Assembly: GCA_028047635.1 (NCBI GenBank)
Contig: JAOFXR010000027.1
Location: forward strand, 1-39,480
Length of the DNA stretch: 39,480 nucleotides
Source of the DNA: Verrucomicrobiales bacterium
Lineage (GTDB): Bacteria; Verrucomicrobiota; Verrucomicrobiia; Verrucomicrobiales; DEV007
Direction of reading: 5' to 3'
Each line of letters opens with the position of its first letter. The first letter of the stretch is position 1. The notes below the pieces were generated by a model. The model saw only the letters and a list, made by a program, of their open reading frames with translations. It did not search any database and was not told the DNA's origin. The position numbers were made by a program, and so were the translations under genes. Shown in pieces: positions 1 to 7,356 of this stretch.

Positions 1-469
1 CCTCAGCACTAACAGGCACCGATTCAACCTCCGGATCAACAATAGAACCTTCACCGGAAGCAGCCTCAGCATCACTGGGTTGCGCCCAAAAATTACCAAA
101 CCGCTGGAACTGCTGATCCATCTCGACCGAGAAACTCGCCGCTCTATCCCGTAACAATTCGGCATATCCCTTCGTCTTCTTTTGGAAATCGCCGAGAACA
201 CTGAAAGCGAGAAAGACGATAAAACCAAGGATCAGCAAATCGACAAAGACGGTCGTAAGCACGGCAAGAGGTCTCGGAAAACCACGGCGATCGAGCCAAT
301 TTAAAATAGGGAGAGAAAGAAGCGCCAAAAAGAATCCCAGCATAATGGGAATAAACAGTTCGGAGGCAGACTTTAATCCAGCGACGACGACGATGACACT
401 CGCTAGCGATAGGAGCACACGGATACCGCTTCCTGCTTGTTTTCTGGTCGTTCCCCCCTCGCTCGTCAT
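1..469 (-). CDS. AI-2E family transporter, N-terminal part (runs off left edge)
   Basis: This is an N-terminal fragment of an AI-2E/PerM-type permease, a polytopic inner-membrane family. Family members have been linked to export of autoinducer-2 or other small solutes, or to Na+/H+ exchange. Reading the minus strand from the ATG at 469 gives about 156 open codons to the window edge with no stop. After a charged N-terminus come hydrophobic segments at about residues 17-33, 38-56 and 66-90. The segment FIPIMLGFFLALLSLPILNW followed by an LDRRGFPRPLAV stretch is typical of the first helices of this family. A soluble, acidic, Ser/Glu-rich stretch follows (about 95-156), matching the extramembrane region between the early helices. 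The overlapping frame at 144-482 looks unlike a protein and is rejected. The rest of the gene lies outside the window, so the exact substrate is unknown. Confidence 0.8.
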   Translation of the reverse strand, partial: MTSEGGTTRKQAGSGIRVLLSLASVIVVVAGLKSASELFIPIMLGFFLALLSLPILNWLDRRGFPRPLAVLTTVFVDLLILGFIVFLAFSVLGDFQKKTKGYAELLRDRAASFSVEMDQQFQRFGNFWAQPSDAEAASGEGSIVDPEVESVPVSAE

Positions 470-649
470 CTTCTGAAAACATCCCGAATGCGTGAAACTA
501 AACAAGAGATTTTTCCAACTGAATTTCCCACTGATTCCCTCCAAAAGCCCCGCGGGACCTATTCAAAAACCAACGCAGGGCTATTTGCTTTTCGATATTG
601 CCGCATCACTTCCCGCACTTACCCTGATCGTCAGTAGCCACTGCCTCCC

Positions 650-2245
650 ATGAAAAAAACGATTCGCCTGATCTTCTTATTTCTCTGCCTGCTTTTTGGA
701 CCGGCCGCCTACCTCGTGATAACAATCAAGGGAATGACATTTTTAAACTGGTTTATTCCAGCGGTATTTCTCATATGGCTTCTCCTTCTGGGACTATGGT
801 TTCTGACTTTCGGCAATCCGTCATTCAAAACCCGCCTCCAAAGATTCCTAACGGGATTAACAGTCTTCGCACTTCTCGGGTATCTCGCGACTCTGGTGCT
901 CCGTTACGAAGGCTCCACTTCAGGATCATCTTTTCCCAAACTCACCTGGGTATGGAATCAGGAAGCCGCAAGCAATTCAGAAGAAAGGCTAAACGAAGCA
1001 GCCGTGATCGTTCAACCGGCGACACCTGAAACCCTCGCAGCAGTCTCAGACCTTCATAACTTTCTGGGCCCAGATCGAAACGGAAAATGGGAGGAACTCC
1101 ATTTCAACCCAGATTGGAACACTCACCCTCCCAAGCGGCTTTGGCAAAAAACGCTTGGAAAAGCGTGGTCAAGCTTTGTCGTGGATCACAACAGAGCCAT
1201 CACCCAGCAACAAAATGGCAACAATGAAGAGGTCGTTTGCCTCGATATCTTTACGGGTGAAGAAATGTGGTGGCACGCTGACGAAGGCGTTCGACTCCTT
1301 CTCGAAAAATCGGAAAACGGAGGCGCTGCCATGGGAGGCGACGGCCCCCGTTCAACCCCGACGATATTCGGTGAACGGGTCTTTAGTCTGGGATCAACCG
1401 GTATCGCGAATTGCCTTGATCTCAACACCGGAGCACTGCTCTGGAGTCATAATGTGATCACTGACTACGCTGGCGAACTTCAGCGCTGGGGAAGTGCCAA
1501 TGCCCCACTTGTTATTCCCGAAGAAAACATGGTCATTTTCGCCGGTACAGACCGCCCCGGCACTAACCTGATTGCCTACGACATCGAAACAGGAAAACTC
1601 CGTTGGAATTACCAAGGAGGCGGGGCCAGCTACAGCTCCCCCAGAGTGCTGAACTTTGAGAGCATCGATCAAATTGTGAGCGTCAACGCGAAGGACGTTA
1701 CCGGCCTCAATATCGAGGATGGCGCGGAGCTCTGGAAATACGACTGGCCGGGAAACTTTCCAAAAGTAGGGCAGCCCATCAAAGTAGGCGCCAATCGAAT
1801 TCTTGTTACTGCCAGTTACGGCGTCGGCAGTTTTCTCATAGAGATCTCAAAACCTGAGGCGGAATGGAACGTGTCCGAAATCTGGAAGACCACCCGGATG
1901 AAAACAAAATTCAGCTCCTCTGTGATCCTCGGGGATTACGCTTATGGTCTGGACGAAGCACGACTCGCCTGTATTCGACTCGAGACCGGAAAGAAAGTGT
2001 GGAAGGGAGAGAAATTTGGTTTTGGGCAACACCTTCTTTTCGACAATCAACTGCTCGTCCAGGGAGAACACGGCTATCTCGCCACCGGGACGGTCAGCCC
2101 CGAAGGCTACACCGAAACAGGAAGAATCGATGCGCTGGAAAGCATGACCTGGAACGTCCCTGCTGTCGCAGGACGCCTGCTCCTCGTGAGAAACGATCGC
2201 GAAGCCGCGTGCTATCTCCTTCCGGAAAAGATCAGTAAAAACTAA
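650..2245 (+). CDS. Membrane-anchored PQQ-like beta-propeller repeat protein
   Basis: A 531-residue protein. The N-terminus is a membrane anchor of about three helices (residues 5-27, 31-53, 66-85), followed by an exported domain of WD/PQQ-like blades. Blade repeats are visible as 'CLDIFTGEEMWW', 'CLDLNTGALLWSH', 'AYDIETGKLRWNY', 'GLNIEDGAELWKY' and 'CIRLETGKKVWKG': an aspartate/threonine-glycine turn followed by tryptophan, the signature of PQQ-like (PF13360-type) propellers. Such proteins are common in PVC bacteria and are often of unknown function; most are not quinoprotein dehydrogenases. No catalytic motif is visible, so I do not assign an enzyme activity. It stands alone, divergent from the AI-2E gene, and its stop overlaps the stop of the convergent small gene by four bases. 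The start is the ATG before the Lys-Lys-Thr of the first helix; no Shine-Dalgarno sequence precedes it. Confidence 0.9.
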   Translation: MKKTIRLIFLFLCLLFGPAAYLVITIKGMTFLNWFIPAVFLIWLLLLGLWFLTFGNPSFKTRLQRFLTGLTVFALLGYLATLVLRYEGSTSGSSFPKLTWVWNQEAASNSEERLNEAAVIVQPATPETLAAVSDLHNFLGPDRNGKWEELHFNPDWNTHPPKRLWQKTLGKAWSSFVVDHNRAITQQQNGNNEEVVCLDIFTGEEMWWHADEGVRLLLEKSENGGAAMGGDGPRSTPTIFGERVFSLGSTGIANCLDLNTGALLWSHNVITDYAGELQRWGSANAPLVIPEENMVIFAGTDRPGTNLIAYDIETGKLRWNYQGGGASYSSPRVLNFESIDQIVSVNAKDVTGLNIEDGAELWKYDWPGNFPKVGQPIKVGANRILVTASYGVGSFLIEISKPEAEWNVSEIWKTTRMKTKFSSSVILGDYAYGLDEARLACIRLETGKKVWKGEKFGFGQHLLFDNQLLVQGEHGYLATGTVSPEGYTETGRIDALESMTWNVPAVAGRLLLVRNDREAACYLLPEKISKN

Positions 2246-2514
2246 GCCAACTTGGCTCGAAGATGCTTTACTTCGATTCCCTTGGTTGCCAACTGGTCAA
2301 GAAAATCTTCCGCCTCAACGCCCTGAAGCACCAATGAAAGCGGCATCATGCTGGATCCCTGCGCAATAGTCGAAGCCGCGGAAAAACCGACCACTATTTG
2401 TTTTTCGCCACTCTCTCCACTCCCTTCGGGATTGTGTCGTGTACGGAAGGTAAGGAATGCGATGACATTTAAATTGATGATCTTTCCGCCGAGGGTTGAA
2501 ATAAAGTCGCTCAT
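2242..2514 (-). CDS. Small conserved-looking hypothetical protein (90 aa)
   Basis: A 90-residue acidic cytosolic protein without signal peptide or membrane segment. It begins MSDFISTLGGKIINLNVIAFLTF and ends in an amphipathic, probably helical segment ('AEDFLDQLATKGIEVKHLRAKLA'). The layout of short beta strands, a Gly/Ser/Glu-rich middle loop and a C-terminal helix resembles small uncharacterised proteins that hold a 'GK.INL' strand at the start, but I do not recognise a named family. The ATG at 2514 is preferred to the in-frame TTG nine bases upstream. It follows the other small minus-strand gene by about 50 bases, so the two may be co-transcribed. Its stop overlaps the stop of the convergent beta-propeller gene (CTAA shared), a compact arrangement that supports a real gene. 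Function unknown. Confidence 0.7.
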   Translation of the reverse strand: MSDFISTLGGKIINLNVIAFLTFRTRHNPEGSGESGEKQIVVGFSAASTIAQGSSMMPLSLVLQGVEAEDFLDQLATKGIEVKHLRAKLA

Positions 2515-2566
2515 TCTAATCAATTAACAAAAAAAGGGGAGATGGGATAAATAAAGGAAGCCTATA

Positions 2567-2782
2567 TTAGCTTTCCGGCGAGCCTTCAAATATCACGAAC
2601 CCATGTGATCCACTGAGGAGTCGCCCGTCACGGTTATCAAGAACCAGTCGCGTCCTTCTCGTTTCGCTGGAAGGATCAATATCCGGTGAAACAAACTCAA
2701 TCGTTCCTGTCGTCGTTACCGCTGCTTCCCCTGCGACTGAAGACAGGATTCCAGCGATAGCTATTAATTTCTCAAGTCTCAT
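2567..2782 (-). CDS. Small secreted protein resembling an orphan HlyD/MFP adaptor domain (71 aa)
   Basis: A 71-residue protein with an N-terminal signal peptide (MRLEKLIAIAGILSSVAGEA, cleavage probably after an Ala near 20-21). The mature part is only about 50 residues and contains the pattern 'TGTIEFVSPDIDPSSETRR..LVLDNRDGRLLSG..GFV'. In membrane-fusion (HlyD/RND adaptor) proteins the same pattern, G-x-I-x-F-[IV]-[SN]-P-x-[IVL]-D-P-x-[ST]-x-T-x-[RK] followed by N-x-[DE]-G-x-L-x-x-G, forms the beta-barrel and membrane-proximal domain. Here it stands alone, without coiled coil, lipoyl domain or pump genes nearby. The ATG at 2782 is chosen because it begins the signal peptide; the longer frame to 2818 adds 12 unlikely residues. 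It could be a stand-alone periplasmic adaptor domain or a gene remnant. Co-transcription with the next small gene is likely. Confidence 0.55.
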   Translation of the reverse strand: MRLEKLIAIAGILSSVAGEAAVTTTGTIEFVSPDIDPSSETRRTRLVLDNRDGRLLSGSHGFVIFEGSPES

Positions 2783-2943
2783 GCTCGATAATCTAATTAA
2801 TGGAGGCACGCGCCTCAAAAGGCTACAGCTCGCGACACAAACATTACGATAATGGTCTCGTCACATACGCTGAGACTTAGGGCACCCCCTAAAACTTCAT
2901 CCAGGCGATTATTTTCGACTTTGCAAACCAATGCTAATAATTA

Positions 2944-2956
2944 AGTTACAGTAACT
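2944..2956. promoter_or_regulatory. 13-base palindrome just upstream of the yjbQ-like start
   Basis: AGTTAC-A-GTAACT is a perfect inverted repeat with one central base, ending five bases before the ATG at 2962. It lies in an AT-rich stretch that also holds TAATAA, a possible -10 element. It could be an operator or a small mRNA hairpin near the start codon. One short palindrome can arise by chance, so confidence is low. Confidence 0.3.
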
Positions 2957-2961
2957 AAAAT

Positions 2962-3396
2962 ATGAAGTTTGAGACTCACACCCACGAAATTGAACTGCGA
3001 ACCAATGGCAAAGGAACCTATGAGGTGAGTGACGCCGCCAGAGATTTCCTAAACGATTCAAGATTAGTAAGCGGCCAGATGACCCTTTTCGTCAGACATA
3101 CCAGCGCCAGTCTTGTGATTATGGAGAATGCCGACCGCGAAGCGAGAACCGATCTCCACGCCTTCTTCGACCATCTCGTCCCCGAAGATCTTCCCTTTCT
3201 GGTGCACACCTACGAGGGGCCTGACGACAGCCCGAGCCACCTGAGAATGGCGCTCACGCGAACCAGCGAGGTGATTCCGATTCATGAAGGAAAACTCGCC
3301 CTCGGAACGTGGCAGGGCATCTTTCTATTCGAGCACCGTCGTGCGCCACACACCCGTAAGATCATGATGTCTCTCGTTGGAACCCCCGATCACTGA
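2962..3396 (+). CDS. yjbQ: YjbQ/UPF0047 family protein (secondary thiamine-phosphate synthase-type)
   Basis: A 144-residue single-domain protein of the YjbQ/UPF0047 family (about 130-140 residues is usual), a trimeric cytosolic fold. E. coli YjbQ has weak thiamine-phosphate synthase activity that can replace ThiE when overproduced; the true role is unsettled. Family hallmarks are visible: 'FVRHTSASLVIMENAD' around residues 43-58, the 'H..EGP.D.P.H' histidine-bearing stretch around 82-94, and the C-terminal 'KLALGTWQGIFLFEHR' motif around 111-126. The ATG at 2962 gives the usual family N-terminus. The last seven bases overlap the end of the convergent glycosyltransferase gene, so the two transcripts are complementary at their 3' ends. 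Regulation may involve the palindrome just upstream. Confidence 0.92.
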   Translation: MKFETHTHEIELRTNGKGTYEVSDAARDFLNDSRLVSGQMTLFVRHTSASLVIMENADREARTDLHAFFDHLVPEDLPFLVHTYEGPDDSPSHLRMALTRTSEVIPIHEGKLALGTWQGIFLFEHRRAPHTRKIMMSLVGTPDH

Positions 3397-5870
3397 GCGA
3401 GGGAAAGCCCGATTCGCTCCGCCGTGCGGATGAAATCGGCGCGCTTCAGTTTCATAAAGCATTTCGAGGCGAAATACCCCAGAAAAAAGACCAGCACACA
3501 GCCACTTCCCAAAACCGCAGCAGCGTTCATCATAACAAAAAGTAAAAACAATAATACAGGCAGCACAAGAAGCCTCGTCACCATCTGCGGCCGAGCCAAA
3601 ATTCGCAACCGCGTTAGCCGGCCATTATTCTCGTGGTATTCGGTTGTTGTAAGCACCGCCCAGTTCCAGAAAAAGCCGCGCTTCAGTATGATGTCCGTCT
3701 TGCCAGTAGCATCGTCTTCCGACCCTGGGAAGTCCTCGCGAATAGCAGCAAGCAATTCATCCCGACCGGGACCGCCTTCACTCCAGAAATTCTTCTCGTC
3801 CCCCAGCTTCCACCATGGAGAGACTGCTTTTCTGGCCGCCAGGGCTCCCAACACGCCAATACTCTGAGTCCATTTAGCGGACTTCCAGCCGTAGCGAATC
3901 CGCGTGCTACTCCTGAGCAGTCCCTGTAGGAGGATCAACCCTGCCAATTTGATCCTCGAAGTTGTCGAGTCGAATTTTGCCTCCAGGCGTGAACGATTCG
4001 CCCGTTTCAGAGCGACGCTGAACGCTCCTGCAATCATTGCCAGAGCGAGAAGCCACAGCCAGTTGAACCACCAGCCCGCGATGCTCAATGACAGAGCCAG
4101 CACCCACCAGACAACGTGCAAAAGCACGTCCCCCATCCCCGATTCGGGCGAAGGGTAAACCAGCTGAAACGGCTCATACCCGTAGCGCCCGTGGTAGACA
4201 ATCGAGCTCGCAGGAGGCCGGGCGATATACACCTGCCCTTTCCACACCGCCCCGCCGAGACCACGGAATCGCTGCTGATGCAAAGGCATCAACAGCGCTT
4301 CGGCGCGGCCGTATCCCGTCTGCTGACGAAAATAAGCACGCGGTGTGAACCGGCGATAATGCCAGACAAAAGCGGCCGCGACGAATCCCAGCTCGTAGCC
4401 GGCATCGTTGATTCTCCAGCAAAAATCAACATCGTCACCAGCCGTTCGAAAAATCGGATTAAATCCACCAATTTCTTCAAAAACGTCACGACGCACCGCA
4501 ATGTTGCAGCCCGGAAGGTGCTCAGCCTCAGTATCGGTGAGAAGAACATGCACGGGGCCACCTGGTGCGGCGATAATTTGAGCCTGTGTCGCTGATTGCG
4601 GCGGTGGTGGAATATTTGGACCACCGACGCAGCCGACATTCTCCCCTTCTTCAAAACCTTTCACGATCCACGTGAGCCAATCCGGCTCGACGATGCAATC
4701 ATCATCAGTATAAACGAAAATATCACCCGTGGCCTCCGCCGCGCCCAGATTCCGCGCGACACTCAATCCACCATGCGCAATGGAATGCAAATTCACCTCA
4801 CTGTAGAGCGCCGCAATTTCATTCACCCTTTCATCGCCGCCATCATTGACCAGAATCAATTCCAAATTGGGATAATCCAAAGCTGCGAGCGAATCCAGAC
4901 AGGGAACCAAAGTCGCGCTTCCTTTGTAAGTACAAACAATCACCGAAACCTTAGGAGTCGCCTTCAAAGCGACTAATTCCACCGGTTTCTCGACCGATTC
5001 CCAACACTCCCTGACCACCTCAAGAGCCTCCTTGGGTGAGGCATCACGCCGAGTCATACCGAAGTTCCAGTCAGCAATCGTAGCGCCCCCTCTCTGCCAG
5101 AGATCACTCCAGGCAAAAATGGTCGTCCCCGCCGCTCCTGCCTCGCAGACTTCTTCGATGTGCCATTTCAGCATTGCCGCCTGCTCCTGCTCTCCGTGAG
5201 CGCCCGAATCGACCCCAAACTCTGAAATCAAAAGCGGCTTATCCCCCGCCAGATTCTGTAAACGTTCTAAATAGCTCGCCAGAGACTCCGGCGTCTCCAA
5301 ATAAAGGTTAAAGGCGGTGAAATCCTGATTTCGCGGCAGCAAATACTCCGTGCTCGGATAATTTGCATAGGCAAACAACGCATCCGGATCATTAGCATGC
5401 CCGAGATCAATCAATCGTTCGAGCTGCTCAAGAACCCGCTTTCGCCCCATCCATCGCACCAGCGTCGTTTCGATTTCATTCCCCACAAAATATCCCGCGA
5501 GCGCCGGATGCCCCCGAAACTGATGGATCGTCTCAAGCAATCGCTTATCCACCTCGACAAGAATGTGGCTGTTTTTGAAAAAATCAACATGATGCGACCA
5601 GGGAATCGTGATGAAAACCCGCAGTCCGATTTCCGCGCAATCATGCATGAAATCGAGAGACGGAATTTCGTAGACCCGAATCGTATTCGCCCCGAGTTCA
5701 TTGCGAATCCGTAGCAGTTCCGCTCGCCCCTCATCGGGAAAAGCCCCTGCTGGAAAGGGGCCAAAAGTAACAACCTTCAAAAAGGCCACGTCATCTCCTT
5801 CACGAAAGTATTTACCGGAAACCCTGAGAGGATCATCGATGGCTGAGACAGGAATTTCGAGCGGCGACAT
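3390..5870 (-). CDS. Glycosidase-like TIM barrel fused to family 2 glycosyltransferase, membrane-associated
   Basis: An 826-residue bifunctional-looking protein. Residues about 20-300 resemble the clan-A TIM barrel of GH2/GH5-type glycosidases: 'GANTIRVYEIP', 'GYFVGNEIETT' with the acid/base candidate Glu132, 'LLISEFGVDSG' with the nucleophile candidate Glu217, and 'TTIFAWSDLWQRGG'. From about residue 307 a GT2 (GT-A fold) domain follows: 'KVSVIVCTYKG', 'LILVNDGG', 'FVYTDDDCIV' (Asp389-391, the metal/nucleotide site), 'LPGCNIAVRRD' and 'AGDDVDFCWR' (Asp479-480, the catalytic base region). Hydrophobic helices lie at about 579-620 and about 760-796. There is no signal peptide, so both catalytic domains are probably cytosolic. 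I prefer the ATG at 5870 to the in-frame GTG at 5897 because the GTG version would run into a repeat cluster. The gene stands alone and is divergent from sbcDC. It probably makes or trims a cell-surface polysaccharide; the acceptor is unknown. Confidence 0.85.
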   Translation of the reverse strand: MSPLEIPVSAIDDPLRVSGKYFREGDDVAFLKVVTFGPFPAGAFPDEGRAELLRIRNELGANTIRVYEIPSLDFMHDCAEIGLRVFITIPWSHHVDFFKNSHILVEVDKRLLETIHQFRGHPALAGYFVGNEIETTLVRWMGRKRVLEQLERLIDLGHANDPDALFAYANYPSTEYLLPRNQDFTAFNLYLETPESLASYLERLQNLAGDKPLLISEFGVDSGAHGEQEQAAMLKWHIEEVCEAGAAGTTIFAWSDLWQRGGATIADWNFGMTRRDASPKEALEVVRECWESVEKPVELVALKATPKVSVIVCTYKGSATLVPCLDSLAALDYPNLELILVNDGGDERVNEIAALYSEVNLHSIAHGGLSVARNLGAAEATGDIFVYTDDDCIVEPDWLTWIVKGFEEGENVGCVGGPNIPPPPQSATQAQIIAAPGGPVHVLLTDTEAEHLPGCNIAVRRDVFEEIGGFNPIFRTAGDDVDFCWRINDAGYELGFVAAAFVWHYRRFTPRAYFRQQTGYGRAEALLMPLHQQRFRGLGGAVWKGQVYIARPPASSIVYHGRYGYEPFQLVYPSPESGMGDVLLHVVWWVLALSLSIAGWWFNWLWLLALAMIAGAFSVALKRANRSRLEAKFDSTTSRIKLAGLILLQGLLRSSTRIRYGWKSAKWTQSIGVLGALAARKAVSPWWKLGDEKNFWSEGGPGRDELLAAIREDFPGSEDDATGKTDIILKRGFFWNWAVLTTTEYHENNGRLTRLRILARPQMVTRLLVLPVLLFLLFVMMNAAAVLGSGCVLVFFLGYFASKCFMKLKRADFIRTAERIGLSLAQ

Positions 5871-5897
5871 ACAGGGAGACAAAAAAGCAGTTTCCAC

Positions 5898-5973
5898 CCC
5901 TGTTGAATCGTCGACCTAACAGGGTTGAGTCATTGACCCAACAGAGTATAGACGGAGAGTCAACAGGGTTTAG
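5898..5973. repeat. Cluster of four CAACAGGGTT-type palindromic repeat copies
   Basis: Four related copies lie in the gap between the glycosyltransferase and sbcD: CCCTGTTGAATC (5898-5909, inverted), TAACAGGGTTGAGTC (5917-5931), CCAACAGAGT (5938-5947) and GTCAACAGGGTTTAG (5959-5973). The first and last form a perfect 9-base inverted pair. The same motif recurs at 24199-24236, 27751-27758 and 33453-33503; the consensus is close to GATTCAACAGGGTTGAATC. The cluster is bracketed by an imperfect inverted repeat, GGGAGACAAAAAAGCAG (5874-5890) against CTGCTTTTCTCCC (5987-5999). It may be a mobile palindromic unit, a protein-binding array or a terminator cluster. The repetition is seen directly; the function is unknown. 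Confidence 0.65.
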
Positions 5974-6111
5974 TAGAAGAAAATCCTGCTTTTCTCCCCC
6001 TTTCCTTTTTATTCCGCCCGCGAGGGCTCTCAATGTCCCACCCTGAATGCTAGTGTTTGTGTGAAAGAAAAAGTTGGCGTATCAAATGCCCACTCGCTCC
6101 TCTGCTCCATC

Positions 6112-7356
6112 ATGGAAAAAAACTACCGGATTCTCCACACCGCAGACTGGCACCTCGGCAAATTGCTGAACGATCAGTCCCGCGATACCGAACACGGACT
6201 GTTTTTGGAATGGCTCCTTAACGCGGTGAAAGACCAGCAAATCGATGCCATCATCGTCGCCGGTGATATTTTCGACACCGCGAACCCTCCTCAGAGTGCT
6301 CTCCAGCGTTATTATGATTTTGTGTCGAGATTGTTCGCTCAGGGCGACTGCCAGCTCGCGATCATTGCGGGGAATCATGATTCAGCCGCTCAACTTGAGG
6401 CTCCCAAAGGTGTCCTGAATTCGCTCAAGACTCACGTGGTCGGCTTTTTACCCGAAGATCCAAAGGATCGAATTCTTCTACTCCCCGATTCCGAAACCCC
6501 CCGGGCAGCGATCGCTCTAATCCCCTTTTTACGCGACCGCGATCTCCGCGTCGGCAAAGCAGGAGAAAGCGCAGAGGAAATTCGCGCGCAATTAGCGGAT
6601 GGAATCTCGGGACGCTACGCAGAAACCGCGTCGGCGATTGAAGAAATGAAAGTCGATTGCCCCGTCATTGCGACAGGGCACCTCACCGTGGTCGGGTCGG
6701 AGACTTCGGACAGCGAACGCGACATTCACATCGGCGGGCTCGGCTCTGTGACTCCGGGACATTTTTCGGAAGCATTCGATTATGTCGCGCTAGGGCATTT
6801 GCATCGCCCACAGGCAACAGATGAGAATGGACGTGTTCGCTACTCAGGCTCACCAATTGCCCTCAGCTTCAGCGAATCAAAAGACAAGAAAGAAGTGCGT
6901 ATTCTCGACCTGTCAGAAGGAAGCATAGAGCAGACATCGCTTCCGATTCCTGTTTTCAGAAACCTTTCACAAATCCGGACCAAAACAGCTGATCTCGAAA
7001 AGTCTCTCAGCGACTTTTCAGAGAAGGCCGAAGAACTCCGCAGCTGGGTCGAGCTCATCGTTGAAGATGCCCTCATCGAAGACAACCTGACCGAACGCGT
7101 CGCCACTCTGATTACCGATAGAGACTTCGATGTTTTAAAAGTGATTCGGGGAAAGGCCGATTCATTAGTAGGAATGTCAGTCGAGGACGTGACCGATGAT
7201 GAAGCGATCGAATCCCTCCTCGATAAGCCCGCACTGGTTTTTGAGCATTTATTAGAACAGCAGGAACAGTTAACGAACGAAGAAGTCGACGAACTCAAAT
7301 TAGCATTCTCCCGGCTCGTGGAACTAGAGGCAAATCCCGAACCGATCGAAGCGTAA
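6112..7356 (+). CDS. sbcD: SbcD, nuclease subunit of the SbcCD (Mre11-Rad50 type) complex
   Basis: A 414-residue manganese-dependent calcineurin-type phosphoesterase. With SbcC it opens hairpins, cleaves cruciforms formed by DNA palindromes and removes protein-blocked ends. Phosphoesterase motifs are in order: 'HTADWHLGK' (Asp12, His14), 'VAGDIFD' (Asp52), 'IAGNHDS' (Asn88, His89, Asp90), 'ATGHLT' and 'ALGHLHRPQ'. The C-terminal third is the helical part that docks to the SbcC coiled-coil base. I chose the ATG at 6112, giving MEKNYRILHTADWH; a longer GTG-initiated frame from 6061 would add 17 residues with no family match. The stop TAA overlaps the sbcC start by one base (TAATG), so translation is coupled. 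The repeat cluster lies 140 bases upstream. Length and motif order are normal for the family. Confidence 0.95.
   Translation: MEKNYRILHTADWHLGKLLNDQSRDTEHGLFLEWLLNAVKDQQIDAIIVAGDIFDTANPPQSALQRYYDFVSRLFAQGDCQLAIIAGNHDSAAQLEAPKGVLNSLKTHVVGFLPEDPKDRILLLPDSETPRAAIALIPFLRDRDLRVGKAGESAEEIRAQLADGISGRYAETASAIEEMKVDCPVIATGHLTVVGSETSDSERDIHIGGLGSVTPGHFSEAFDYVALGHLHRPQATDENGRVRYSGSPIALSFSESKDKKEVRILDLSEGSIEQTSLPIPVFRNLSQIRTKTADLEKSLSDFSEKAEELRSWVELIVEDALIEDNLTERVATLITDRDFDVLKVIRGKADSLVGMSVEDVTDDEAIESLLDKPALVFEHLLEQQEQLTNEEVDELKLAFSRLVELEANPEPIEA

Noticed and set aside
144..482. Minus-strand open frame of 112 codons near the left edge
   Set aside because: Its translation is rich in Arg, Cys and Ser without protein-like pattern; the overlapping frame starting at 469 encodes a clear AI-2E permease N-terminus.
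5898..5973. CRISPR array
   Set aside because: Copies differ in orientation, spacing is irregular (about 7-12 bases) and no cas genes are present.
6061..6111. GTG-initiated extension of sbcD
   Set aside because: The added 17 residues do not match SbcD, which begins shortly before the Asp-x-His motif; ATG at 6112 fits.
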